This document shows, in pieces, positions 1 to 12,801 of a stretch of 64,000 bases of DNA (position 1 is the stretch's first letter; each line of letters starts with the position of its first letter). The position numbers were made by a program, and so were the translations under genes. The notes beneath the pieces are model-generated. The model did no database searches and had not been told where the DNA came from. It worked only from the letters and a program-made list of their open reading frames with translations. The stretch comes from Prunella strophiata (taxonomy: Eukaryota > Chordata > Aves > Passeriformes > Prunellidae), in assembly GCA_036583965.1 (NCBI GenBank), contig JAZBQD010000017.1, forward strand, positions 23,346,385 through 23,410,384, in the 5' to 3' direction.

Positions 1-2084
1 TTGATGTCATCATTAAATGAAACTCTGAACATAGTTCTTCAGGCTCTTATTTATGTCTCTTCCTACTTGTCTGTGTAGAAATAATTAATTTTGTTAAGGA
101 CTGTTTATTTTTTAATACTTGTATGCTAAACTTGATGCACTATTTCAAGTGATTATCATTTCAAGCTTCTAAATATCAGCCTGTAAAAACAAATTAATAT
201 TCATATTCATTGGTGTTTCAGACACCTAGAACTCAATCTGCCTCCTTTTTCTGTTCTTTTTTTTTTTCCTTCCCACAGGTTTATAATAAGTATTATAAGT
301 ACAGGAAAATCTGGTAACAAACATGAGAAAAATAGAGGGAGGCAGATAATGGTAAACACAACCATCTGGCTCACAACAGTCCTCTAAATATCTACTGAAA
401 AGTACCAAAATCTCTGTATTCTTGGTTCTTTATCCTCTGTATTTATTTCATACAAAGTCAATAATATTCCCTTATGGAATGAGGCTTGACCTCCAGTTTT
501 GAATTTATATCAAATCTCAGTGGTATGTATGAGTTATTAAGAGTATAGACCAATCTAAAAAGAAAATAATTATTATCTCATCAAAAACACCTATGTAAAG
601 GACTAGAGAAGAGGAGAAGAAAGGATGGGTCATGGAACAAAGGAGAAAGTTAGGTTCAGCTTGGAAAGCAAGTGCCATGCTCAGCATCAACTCCCACGAG
701 AAAGAATTTCATTATTAATAGCTGTTGTCTTAAACTAGACATGAAAAAGTCAAACACATGAAGGCCTGAACAATGATTTCTGAGAGTATATAAAAATTTT
801 AAAGCATTCTTAATACTCTACATGCTCTGAAATGACTTTGTTTTATTTTGTTTTGTTGCTGTTGTTTTTTGGGTTTTTTATTTGTTTGGTTGGTTTTTTT
901 TGTTTTTTTTTTTTTTTTTTTTTTGACTATTTACACTTGAGGTGTTATTTGTTTGCATATTTGAACCTGTGGTACCTGTGTAGAACTGTCCGAAAAAAGG
1001 TATACTTCTTTCCAAGGTATATTCAGACGAAAAGAACTAAAATTTCTCTGCACAGAGAGGGAACTGTATTTGTTTAGTGAAGAAATTAAATGGGAAGAAA
1101 AAGCAAGTGCCAATATGTCAGAAGAACCATAGAGCTGATTAACTCCATGTAGTTTTAAATAGGGTAGAATGCCACTGAACAAGAACCTGTTCAAAAGCCT
1201 TCACTAAAACATATTTCACTTTATTTGAAAAAAATAAAGGGAAGACCTATTTCCATTAAGTTTTCAGGGAATTATTTTTCTATTCATTTTTTGTGTAGGA
1301 ATTCAGAGAGGAAGAAAATTTCATGGAAACTTTCCCAGATAAAAAACATGGCAGATGAGGAAATAATAGTAGTGGTTAAACATAATTGACTTTCTGGGAG
1401 GTTTTACAATACAGAGGAGAAAATATTTTCTAAACTTTTGGTGAACTTTGGTAGTATATTTGAAAATTTGTAGACATAAATGAAAGAAAACTTGAAGAAC
1501 ACAGATATCAAGTCCTCAGTAAAAGAATGCAAATTTGGAAGAATGAAATTCCAGTATTTTAGTTTATTAATTACTAATGTGACTGTGTCACACTGCAAAA
1601 ATAATCCTGGCTTATTCTGTAACTATACTGCATGGTTTTCTCAAACTTCCTCTACAGCAGCTACAAGTGCCAAGGACAGGATATATGATGGGATGGCCCA
1701 CTGGTCTGAATAATTTCTTTGAAACAATGCCAATCTCATGCTTTAATCCCAGACAGCAATTACCACACAACCACTCGATCACTAACCTTCTGTTGGAATG
1801 GGACAGAGAATCAAAAGGGTAAAAGCAGGAAAACTTGTAGTTTGAGGTGAGTACAGCCTAAGCAACAAAAACAGTAATAGAAAGGAAAACAACAAAAAAA
1901 GACAAGAGACATAAAATCCATTAAAAACAAGCTATACAAAAAAAGGGAAGAACAAAATCCACTTTGTTTGACAGCATTAGGGTATCTACTAGTCAGGCTG
2001 CTTCTGTCCAATCAAAACTTTTATGTACTGTATAATAAGGAGATAATGTTCCTGAATGGAACATAAAAAATATGCTGGGAAAAG
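1..2084. other. Non-coding AT-rich stretch
   Basis: No exon, RNA gene or identifiable transposon seen. Contains the T-rich tract at 839-924. All reading frames are under 100 codons and of low-complexity composition. Confidence 0.7.
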
Positions 2085-4300
2085 CAGTCTGCATTACTCT
2101 TGCCTCAGGCAAAGGCAGACCCACCTGTGATATTGCTTCTGCTCAAGGACCTGAGTGACTGGGGTTTCCTGTCTGAGCATGCTGTGTGACAAGCACGACT
2201 CACTCCACATAGCATCAGCCGAATGACGTGGAGTGGAGACCCTTCCTTTGGTTACCCAGCCCAGCACTGGCAATCGGGGTGACTTGAGAAGCTGTGCTTC
2301 AGTGCCCATCACTTCCAGAGCAGCTTGAAACCCTTTGTAAGCTTCCAGTATCTCCTTTTCAGCTGGACTATAATTGGCCTCAGATCCTCCATATGCCCAG
2401 CTCCAAAGCCCTAAGGGTCAACCTAGAGTTTCCCCTGCTACTTTCTGTCAGAGGCTCCAGGAAAGACTATCCTCCCCAGCTGCAGTGTAAAACACATAAT
2501 TTACAACTTACGAATAATGAATTATCACCCACTGAAGTGGGTGAGTTTACTCAAATTTGAATAAACTGAGTTTATTCAAATTCTTGCTGTTGTTTAAAGC
2601 CCCATGTGAAAACTGATTTTCTCTCCAGTTTCTTGACAAAGAGGGCCAACACTCAGACTGTAATTTGGGGTGTGCACTCTCCAAAACCCCACAACACCTA
2701 AGAAAGCTTGTTTCCTGTTTTCTAGTTGGTGGAAACACTGCTGTTATCTACTTTATCTCATCCTTTGGGACATGACTTCCATCTTGCCATCTTACTCCTA
2801 AAAACTGGATCTACATTGTAGGTCCTTGATGTCACTTTTGTTTAGAGCAATGTCAGACCATTTTCTTCCCGTTTTTCTTTTCAAAACCCTCACCTGCTGT
2901 GTTGCTCCATACAATGATGTTATCAATATATTCCAGGGGTTCTGGAGCTTCACCCTGCTCCCGTGCAGTCTGGATCAGTCCACGGCAGATGGTGGAGCTG
3001 TGCTTCCATCCCTGGCACAGTCAGTTCCAGCTCTACTGGACGTCCCTCCAAGCAAAAACAAACTGTGACCAGCTCTCTGCTGCCAAAGGGATTTAGAAAA
3101 ACACATCAGCAATGTCAGTGGTGGCAGCACTTGAATGCCTTTGACTCATGTTTGTATTGAAGCTCCAGAATGTTGGGTGAGCAGCACTCAGCAGTGGCAT
3201 TGGCTCAGGCCATGATAATGTGCTCTTAGTCTCCATCCCCATTAGACTTTCACACTTGTCATATGGGGATGTTAAGGGGTAGGCATGTCCTGCTGATCAC
3301 TCCTTGGCTCTCCAGCCAGCAAACCACCTCATGGGTAGGAGTTACAGGGTCTTGGTTGGAGCCTTATGACCTCCCATGCACCACTGTGGTGGTGACTGGC
3401 ACCTGCTGCTCTTCAGCCTTCAGCAACCCACAACAGGAGAGTCCTCTGAGACCAGGCAAGGTAGACAGATGCCTAATTTCATCTGCCTCCAAGGCAACAA
3501 CACCAAAGGCCAATATACCATTTTTGGTCCTTGAAATTCCCTCTCCTGGGATAGTCTATGACGAGGATGCCTCTGGGCCAGTGACAACGGGTTGCTTTTG
3601 CCACTCATTCCAAATCAAGCTGACTCCAGACTCCCACAAAGTCAGATGTTTGGATCCCTCTGTCACAAGTGGGTTCTGTCTCTGCATAGTCTGATGGCAT
3701 TAGGGTACATTTTGCAGTGCACCAGTGTCTACTAAAGTCTTGTATTCCTGTGGGGCTGCTGTGCCAGGCCATCAAATCCACACAGTCCAGTAAATCTAGT
3801 TGTCTCCTTGCTCCACCAGGCTGAAGGCAAGGCCCATTTAAATCCTGGTCAGTATTCAAGATTCACTTCTTGTAAATACAAATCAGAAGTCTCTCTTTAT
3901 TAAGATCAGAAATAAGACCAGCACTTTCTGTCTGTTTGGGATCTGCAAACCAGAGCAGCAATTTTCCTTGAGGATCACTGTTTTGTGGTTGGTTTTCCCT
4001 GCAACTCATGTATCCATGTTCTAGGGTCGAAGTAGATGTTCCATCCCCCTTCATCATATCCTCTCCATGGTCATGTAGGCAAAACCATAGAGTGCCCCAT
4101 GGTGTGTACCCACTCTATCCTCTCTCTTGAGCAGAGGAATGCTTACTCCTAATTCATAAGATACCGATCCCTACACATGGGGAGTATATCCTCTTCAAAA
4201 TGTGGGAACTTCAGGGACAGTTTCTCCACAGGCAACACTCAGGCCTGGAGGGAGGAAGAGAGATTTCTCTGTACTGACACAGTTATCCAGCAATTCAGTC
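2085..4300 (-). mobile_element. Decayed ERVL-type endogenous retrovirus, pol region, antisense
   Basis: The minus strand resembles protease and reverse-transcriptase sequence of an avian ERVL-type element, recognised from memory of this repeat family. Reading leftward, a protease-like stretch (about 3860-3600) is followed by RT-like sequence, with an active-site box near 2930-2915 that reads Y-I-D-N, so the second catalytic aspartate is lost. Open frames are short and separated by stops and frameshifts (3859-3605, 3608-3420, 2312-2094 and others), so the copy is dead. No gag, env or flanking LTR was identified next to it, and its ends are approximate. Plus-strand frames here are shadows. Confidence 0.7.
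2554..2582. repeat. Perfect inverted repeat, 13-bp arms with 3-nt centre
   Basis: Arms AATTTGAATAAAC (2554-2566) and GTTTATTCAAATT (2570-2582) pair fully around TGA. It lies within the decayed ERVL copy and next to a direct repeat of the GAGTTTACTCAAATT type just to the left. Confidence 0.9.
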
Positions 4301-4774
4301 TACCTTTTGTCCCTCTGTGATTTTCCAAACAATTACTGCCAATAAGTTTGCATAGCATATGGCTTCTTTACAGGGACATAACAGCAGAAGAAGAATCACT
4401 AAATATCCAGTGCTCCACTTCAGGATAATCTTTGCATGCTCAGCTGAATTACACAGACTTTGTAGGTATGCACTGCTTGAGACATAGAGGAATGGAGCAT
4501 AGTGTTTTGTGGTTAAGTACTTGGTAATCCATGTAGATCATGGTTAATATTTAAAGTCTAAACCAAACCACTAAAGCAATTCACTGCTCATCAGACCGCA
4601 GAATTCCAGGTCAAATTACCTGAATGTGCTTAACTTTGAAGGTATAAAGATAAGAGGGACAGCAACTGCAAGCTAGCTGGAAATCTGGAAATAACGCCGT
4701 TCAGAAATACAGCGCTGGTAAAGCCCAACAACATTTTCAAACCCAAATTTTATTGCCTGAAAAGATCCCTATTC

Positions 4775-4807
<33 letters not shown>

Positions 4808-7184
4808 AAAAGAAAAAAAAAAAAGAGAGAGAAGATTTCTTCATATAAGAGTGAAAACTTCCATTTTATCAAAGCTATGGTTTTTAATTGAGACATAGAA
4901 GTTTTAAGCATCATAATCCCTGATAACTAAGCACATACTTAAGCACTTTTCTGGTCCAGAGTCTAGATGAGATTTAAGACTTTAGTTCACTTCTTTTCTT
5001 GTAGAGCATTACACATCAGTACTAATAGTATATATTAGTCTGATATAAATCAAGAGATAATTTTGTTTTTGAAGAATCATCTATCCAAAAAGAAAATCCT
5101 GTCACAATCTATTTATATTACTTAATATTTAAAAGCCATCTATGAGGACTGTCTGGTTTAATAAATACTGGAATTAGCTCCAAATGGAAAACATATTCAC
5201 AAGAACTAAGCAGATTCTTTTCTCTTACTCAGGTTGATTGTCAGTTTTTAGAAAGAACCCAAAAAATGGACACAGACCAAAGTAGAGGAGTGTACATTTT
5301 TGGAGGGAAGACATTTAGCTGGTATCCTGAGACCAGGAGCAGTCAGATGCCATGCAATCCTCTGTGAATCTGGGCATTTAGCTTATCAGAGCTTGCTCAG
5401 GGTAAACCTCTTGAGGGAGAAATAGGTCTAAAACCAGAGAACCTCTGCCTGTTCCCACATTTCCTTATGAGGAAAAAAAGAAAGTACAAAAGCAAGGAAA
5501 ATGTTTACTAATAGACCTATAACTGTAATGAGCAGTTCCCCATCCCTCCTCTATGCTTGTTTAAAAAAATAATAGTGAGGTACATTTTGCTGTGTTTTGT
5601 AGAATAAGGCATCATTTTCACATATCACAAAAGCAGTCTTCTGACTACTTAGTGAGAAATCTGACTTTAAATTAGAGCTTCTTAACTATATTTCATTACC
5701 TTTGACATTGAAACTGGCCATCTATGAGTAATGCACCTTTCCTTCTGACCAGATGATTTGGGATACAGTGACTAATAGGTTCCTGATGACTTCTTGGAAG
5801 CTGAGTTAATGGAAAGCATGTTTATTTATAGGTTATTAGCAAATGAATTCTCTGAGAAGAGGAAGTATAGTGCTGGAGTGGTCTGCCCTTGTAAGCATGG
5901 TATTGCACTCTGATGTTCAAAGGCTCCGTATCTCATCCTGCCTTTGTAGAGACTAACTTTTAATTAAAGACAAATAAAAAAAATAAAAGACAAGCCATCG
6001 TGTTATGAAGAGCCAGATGCAACTCATTCTACCTGTAGTACCCACTGCCCCTATGATAAAGGTAAACAGAGCAGGCAACTCTTAATAAACTTTCTTCCTT
6101 CTTCATGCCTTCTAGACTTCCTAAAACACACAGCAGTGCCAAGTTCATGGCCATGCAGTGCTGCAAGTGTTTGCATGGGGCCACCAAGAGAGATGTAGGC
6201 AAACAGCAGGGCATTGAGATCTAGTTTCCAGCATTCCTGGAAATATACACTGACTGCATTGTGTGTTGCCTAGTGGAGCCCAGCCAGCCTTGTCCAGACT
6301 CCTCTGTTTTCCAAGAAGTTGCATTTAGATGTTAAATTGTTTAAACACCTTTTTGACTGACTCCACTTTGACTGACTCTACTTTGGTAGAGACTGAAATA
6401 TCTCTTCTGACTGTTTCGAAGGCAAATGGATAGGACTTTTTGCTATTATTTCACAAAGTAACTCCACTTTGCTGTTTTGACAGTTTTTGTTTACTTATAA
6501 GTTTGTAGGTTCAGGTGGTGTTGCCAACCACATACACAATGCATCCGAGATGAGATTAAATGGCATGACATCTTCCAAATGGTGGGAAATAGAAAATTAG
6601 AAACATCTTTTGATTTAGTAGGGAAACAACTGAGTGAAACATTGAAGTTGTTAAATTAATCTTTTAAAGTACCTTTTGATGATACTTTTTTAAAAAACTG
6701 CTGACTTGAAATAAGTAACTAGAACTTCCTTCCAAATGTTTAGGTGATTTTAAAAATATTTCTGTCTGCAGACTAAAGGTGTGGATGGTAATTCTCAAAC
6801 TATTTCCCTTGGGAAGAAGTTTTAGAACTCTTGTCTTGCCATTTAGGAACCCTCTCCCCTTTAGTTGAAGAGCATATTTGAAAAGGTGTTATAATGAAAA
6901 AAATTGAAATTGAGACCCGAATTTTCTTGATGTCTGGTAGGCTACCTGTAAGGGACTTGATGAAAGACAATTCTAATTCTTATGACTAAGATCTGGTGAA
7001 ACTTTCTCCTTCTCTGACTTCTTAATTAGTAGTTATTGTAGGAATACATTAAATCAGAAGTGGTGCTATAGAAATGGTGCTTCTGATATGACAGTGCAGT
7101 CAATGTAAAGGGAGATGGGGCAGAGCCGTAACACAGACTGCAGTCATATCACTTCAGCAATAGCTTTCACTTCAAGAAATGAAG
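4301..7184. other. Non-coding stretch
   Basis: Apart from the poly-A tract and a short duplicated word TTTGACTGACTC near 6353-6378, nothing recognisable is present. Confidence 0.7.
4778..4805 (+). repeat. Poly-A tract
   Basis: 28 consecutive A followed by further A-rich and GAGA sequence. It could be the tail of an old retroposed copy, but I recognise no body upstream. Confidence 0.9.
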
Positions 7185-7748
7185 TGCTGGTTTTGGCTCT
7201 GATAGAGTTAGTTTTCTTAACAGTAGCTGGTATGGGACTATGTTTTGTATTTGTGCTGAAAACAGTGTTGATAGTACAGGAATGTTTTTGTTGTTGCTGA
7301 GCAGCGCTTACACAGAGCCAAGGCCTTTGCTGCCTCTTTTATCATGCTCCCAGCAAGTAGGCAGGGGGCACACAAGAAGATGGGAGGCAACCAGCTGGGA
7401 CTGCTGACCCCAACAGACCCAAGGGATATCCTGTACTCTGTGGTATCAGCAAGTAAAGCCAGGGACTGTGAGGATGTTTGGAGTAATGGTGTTTGTCTGC
7501 CCAAGTAACTGCTTGCATGATGAGGTCCTGCTCTCCTGGAGATGGCTAAACACCCATCAACTCATGGGAATCACTGAACTATCACTTTCTTTTGCTTTGC
7601 TTGTGTGCAGCTTCTGCTTTCCCTATTAAACTATGATTTATCTCAACCAAAAAGTTTTCTCACTTTTTTGATACCACCATCCTGCTGGTGCTGGAGTGAG
7701 CAAGTGGCTGTGTGGTACTTAGTTGCTGGCTGGGGTTAAACCATGACA
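7185..7748 (+). mobile_element. Avian endogenous retrovirus LTR (probably solo)
   Basis: The segment begins with TG near 7185 and ends GGGGTTAAACCATGACA near 7748. It contains an ATTAAA polyadenylation signal at 7625-7630 in the right orientation, and matches from memory a common bird LTR whose hallmarks are GTAGCTGGTATGGGACT, the AACAGTGTTGATA stretch and the closing CTGGGGTTAAACCA. I see no primer-binding site right after it and no second copy, so it is probably a solo LTR. Short frames across it are not genes. Boundaries are uncertain by about 10 nt; no clear target-site duplication was found. Confidence 0.75.
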
Positions 7749-9276
7749 TCCCCAAAACCAGAACTATTTAAAAAAGGACAGTTATCAATTTGTACACATG
7801 GATGGGGCCTGCAATCTGACAGCTCATCCTTCCCAAGTGACTGCGACTGCATGTGGGCATTTGCATACATGTTGTTTGTGGCCATTCTGCAGGGATATCC
7901 TTGTCCATGGCCATTCTGCAGGCATATCCAGGTAGACCACCCTTTGTTAAGTGGATGTCAGCATTTACTTGCTTCAATAGATGAAGCTCTTAGAAGAGGA
8001 TGTTTCACATGCAAGTGTTTCAGGACCTGCATCTCCGTGTCTTTGATAGGGTGCAAGTCAAGTATTTTGCCGTTGACAATGTCTGCATGTCTGTGCAGCT
8101 CTGAAAGTCCTACAAGGAGCTGTTTCTTGCAGTCTGAAGGGTTGCTCATGCATTAATCTCCTCGTGGGTGGTCCAGCACACACACAGGGAGTCTGCTGGG
8201 TATTTTGTGGCTCCACCCATGCAGCCGCCACTACATTATTCAGCCTTAGGCTGGAGGGCAGATCAGGGTGTCTGGTGTCAGAGTGAAGGGGCTTAAAATT
8301 GGGAACAAATCTTTAAAGAGTTTAGAGAACATTTCATATGCAATGTAAAACAGAGGCTAGAGAATAAAGAAAATAATCTAATTTCAGGTATCTGGAACTT
8401 CTTAGCATGAAAAGAAAATAACTGAGTTGCAAAAAAACAAAGCACTTCTCATTATGTGATTTTGGGAATGTCTCTAAACAACGGTTTTGCTGAAGAATAG
8501 CCCCTCTTGCCTTTGAGAAATCTGTTTTTCTTCAGAAGGCCTCTGACACGAAGACCCAGTGCTTAAAGGGAGGGTTTATGTATGCACAGAAAGCTTTATA
8601 GCATTTCTCTATGTTAAAATTTTTGCTTGCCTATGCAGCTAAGAGCTAGAGTTTTGAATTATTTTTTTATGACTCCTAAGCCGATAACATTTGCTCAAAT
8701 TCATATGACACCTGCCATCTGTCATGATCTCTAACAAGTTTAACAGCTTGGTCACATTACAAAAACAAATCACATTTAAAAGAGTGAAGACATTTTGCTC
8801 TGACAGGTTAGAGGGGAATTTCTATGCTCACCTACTAAAATGTTTTCTCAAATACTGAAATTTTCTTTCCTGCCCCCCAAAAGCAGATCATGTAAAGCCT
8901 ATAATTTTTTTTTTTTTCAAGTACAAATTTCTTTATTTTTTGTAATACAGGTCAAAGGTTTTCCAATTTCATGTGTCATTGAAGCCAAAATGAGTGGTTG
9001 AAGGGAAATAGCCTGCTCTCTGATACAAGGTAAGGAAGTAATGAGAACAAAGAAAAGCAGCATAGACAAGGCTTCAGCTCACACCATGACTGATTTGTCT
9101 TTTGAACACATCCTGTAACCACAAAGAAGGTTATAAGAGAGCAGCTTGAAGTTTTATGTGCTAAACAGTAGTGGTCAGTGTACTTCCATGTAGATGGATG
9201 GATGAAGGGACCAGAGTGTAAGAGAAAATCTCAGAAGGGACAACTTGCATTTCTTGCTGATCAAAACTGTAAATGA
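7749..9276. other. Non-coding stretch, possibly with old retroviral remains
   Basis: Sequence right of the LTR has a duplicated word GGCCATTCTGCAGG (about 7880 and 7909) and a 137-codon plus-strand frame (7743-8156) with no family resemblance. It might be decayed internal retroviral sequence, but I cannot support that. Confidence 0.5.
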
Positions 9277-9707
9277 ATCAGAGAATCACAGAATATGCTG
9301 AGTTGGAAGGGACCCATGAGGATCGAGTCCAACTCCTGGCTCTTTGCAGGACACCCCAAGAGTCACACATTTCTTGAATTCAAGTGCTGTGACCACTTGC
9401 CTCAGGAGCCTGTCCCAGTACCCAACCATCCTCTGGATGTGTTGTTTTACCTGATACCAAACTTAAACCTCCCCTGACACAGCTTCAGGCCATTCCCTCA
9501 GGTCCTGTCACTGGTCACCACAGGGAAGAGATCAGTGCCTGCCCCTCCTCTTCCCCTCCCAAGGAAATTGTAACTGCATTGAGGTCTCCCCTCAGTCCCT
9601 TCTTCTCCAGGCTGAACAGACCAAGTGACCTCAGCCACTTCTCCTATTGCTTCCCCTCCACACCTTTCACCATCCTTGAAGTCTGGATGTATGCAGCTCT
9701 TTGCCAA
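9277..9707 (-). mobile_element. CR1 LINE 3' fragment
   Basis: Starts with AGAATCACAGAATATGCTG and GTTGGAAGGGACC, the reverse complement of the CR1 3' terminus, and runs on through the CR1 3' region (CCTCCCCTGACAC, then CTTCTCCAGGCTGAACA). The element therefore lies on the minus strand, 5'-truncated near 9707. The small frames inside it are not genes. Confidence 0.88.
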
Positions 9708-12689
9708 TTGCTTAAGTTAGTTTTCACCTGAAAAGTACTGGATATTTTTACCAACTGTTTAAGAGCCACTAATCACTGCAAATAAAACAAATGAGATGTT
9801 AATTATTGCAGTTGAAAGATAGACTTAAGCTATATCAAATGGCCAGAGCTCATCCTGCCAGTACATTTCCAGAACTGTCTCCAATACAGTTATAAATTAT
9901 CAGAAAATGGGATTTTGACTATTCTACAAGTCACTCCAGAATACGCAGACATAACACCAAAAACCACATAGATGCTGTGGCAGCACAACACCAAGCATGC
10001 TGACAAGTTGGAAGAAAACTCTCATCAAAGGGTGTCATCATCAGAGAGAGGCTGGGGCCCCCCTCAGGACATGGGTGAGCTGTAGGAAAGAGCGATTGCT
10101 TTGGTCACTGTAAAATATGGCAAGAAACATTCCCACCTAATTCCTACTTCACTAGTGCAGATAGCAATGACAGTGATTAGGAATCAAGAGAACTCACATC
10201 CAGCAGAGTATTTAATCTCCTGATTTTTCATCACCAGAATTATTGTATTTGCACAGTGCACAGCTTGGCCAACCTGCATTACAACCTTGTGTCCAAGGAA
10301 CCAAACCTCAAGCTGAAAAAAGAATTGAAAGTGAAGCTTACTTGGAGGTTACCTTGTGTGGTGTGTAACAGTGCTGAATGGGTCAAGATACAGCTAATCC
10401 AGTTGTTTCTGAGATATTAACAACCCATTGGTCAAAAGTTTAAGGGAATGCCATTGTCCATATTTTCTTCATCATGTTTGGACACAGTGAAATTTCTCTT
10501 TCAGTTTGTCTTTCAGTCCGTCTAAGGGGAGGACAGTGGCAACATTGGTTTTGTCAGTAGAAACAACTGCAACTTCAACAAGACCACACTCTCACATAGA
10601 CTAGAAATTATTCAACAGCTTCAAGATGTTCCTTGTTGTGCAGCAGGATGTACTTGTGCGCATTTCAGGTTTTTTTCTGGAAGTTTATGCTGCAAATCCT
10701 CACCTACAAAAGGTAAATTGCATTATTATTCTTTCCCAGGAGCAGTGTGGTTGTCATCTTACGAGCAACAGGGAATTGTGGAAAGGCAGTTGAGAAGTCA
10801 GAATTTAGATGATTTTATCTACATCTAGATGGGCAAGTTGCCATCAGAGACAGTTAAATCCCCAAGAAGGTGGCTAACTCAGTCTGAAGGTAGCAACTAG
10901 AGAAAAGGCAGCCCTCCATGTGGTTGGAATTAGTCTCAAAGAGGGTATTCAAAACTTACACTATCTTCAAAAATGAAGACAAAGTAAAAGGATTACTTCC
11001 TTCCTTTGCAGTTCCATTATGGGGTACCCACTGTGGAATGCACGTTGTAAAATTACCCAAGATACCTGGTTTGTCCACGCAGCTGAAGATCCATTAAGTT
11101 TACACTTATCAACATTTCCATTTGTGAACTTTCTAGTGCACTCTCCCCACTTTTTCCTAATTTTTTTCTTCACAGTGGAATTCATAGCTGATTGACCTGT
11201 ATCATAGGATAGGCTCAAACTATAGGGTTTTTTTTATCCAGACACTTTGGAGCATGCTATTTGGAAAGGGTCCTTGTCTTTATTTAATTTCATTTTATTT
11301 AATTCCAACTCTTTATTCCTAATATAACTTTGAACTTGGGGGAGTCGGCAAGGAAGAGAAGAAAGGGGAGTGTTTTTGTCAATTCAATTAAGGTGTTCCT
11401 TGTAACCAGGACCCAGAACAGTGCTGCTCTGCATTACAGGCACACAGATTTCATCTGAAATTAAACACAGGACCAGAGCTTCTCATGTAATTTGCAAATG
11501 AAAACCAGGTGTTTCCAAGTCAGAAGTGCCATGCAAACACTGTATCCTATTTTTTCTAGAAAGGTTAAAAAGCTACAAACATCAGAAGAAAATTATCTTG
11601 CTAATCAGTCTTTGAAACAAAAACAAAAAAAAAAAAAAAAAAGAGAAACAAGAACCCTGGTTTTTATTCTTCGTAAATCAGGGTTTGGGAGTAATCTCTG
11701 TCTGCTTAAAAAATGGACATACTTTCTACTTAGTATCCTATTCAGGGAAGTTTGTTTCAAATCTGATTTCAAGAAATAAATGGTTATAAATTTCTTTAGG
11801 CCTAACAGTTTTTCAAGGTGTTGCTCTATACAAGTTGCTCTATACTAGGCACTTTTCACGGTGTTGCTCTATACTACATATACTGGATGCCTATGCAACT
11901 AAAAGTGTGGTAAGCAAAATTCCCATATCTAGTAGGAAGAACACCATCACTCTCTGAATAGTATGAAAAAGTGACTTTCACTTACTTCACTAGGTATCAG
12001 GCCTCTTTAACGAGGTCTAGGGAAATATTTAAATAGCCACATCCCTTGGATGAAACTAAGAACATGCATGTGGAACATGAAGTCTGAATTCTGAAAATGA
12101 AATTGGGTTCCTAAGAGTAAACATTGTCTTCCAAATGTTGCAGTATGACAAGAACAAAATTGCTGTCTCCTTTATGTTAAAGGGATATTTCTAGGGGCAA
12201 ATATACTCCTGAATAGCAATAAACACTGGTTAATCAAGAGCACATTATGAAAGCAGTAAGATTAAATAACAAAGCAAAACAGAGTTAAATGTCTTTAATA
12301 GACATTCTTTTGTGATCAAATTACTTGGAGGATCTGACTTCCATGACATTCTATACAGTGCTGATGTTTCAGTGTCCCAGATGACATACTTTGTCTGATA
12401 CACTAGAAAGTGTAATCTTGGATCCTCACAATTCATCTAAAAAATCAACAGCAACAGAATGTTCAACTAAAGCTGCATGGATGTAAGTCCTTGAACATGA
12501 AACAGAAGAACAGGAAATGCTGAACAGAAGTTTCACCTCAGTACTTCCAGTCCCACAGGTTAGTGGTTACACTGTCCTCTTAATATCAGTATTTTGGGGT
12601 GGTGTTTTATTTCTGTTTTGTAGTTTGAAGTTGGTATGTCAAAGAGCTTTCCTTCATGGCAGTCTTATAGAGAATTGAACAATTTTAAA
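9708..12689. other. Non-coding stretch
   Basis: Holds the triple repeat at 11818 and an A tract near 11626. No exon or transposon recognised. Confidence 0.65.
11818..11875 (+). repeat. Three short direct repeats of GTTGCTCTATA
   Basis: Copies at about 11819, 11834 and 11863, the first and last sharing the longer form GGTGTTGCTCTATA. A local duplication with no coding content. Confidence 0.8.
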
Positions 12690-12801
12690 GGCCAGATTGG
12701 ACCTGATCTAATGGGTAGCATTCCTGCCCATGACCAGAGGGTTGAAACTAGATGATCTTTAAGACCCTTGCCAACCCAAAGCATTCTATCATTCTGTGAT
12801 T
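12690..12801 (+). mobile_element. CR1 LINE 3' end
   Basis: A short 5'-truncated copy ending with GATGATCTTTAAGACCC, then CCAACCCAAAGCATTC and the CTATCATTCTGTGATT terminal repeats typical of CR1 on the plus strand. Confidence 0.85.

Noticed and set aside
3263..3694. 143-codon plus-strand reading frame
   Set aside because: It is antisense to the ERVL pol remnant; the real signal is on the minus strand.
7743..8156. 137-codon plus-strand reading frame after the LTR
   Set aside because: No family resemblance, includes a duplicated non-coding word, and overlaps frames in the other strand equally well.
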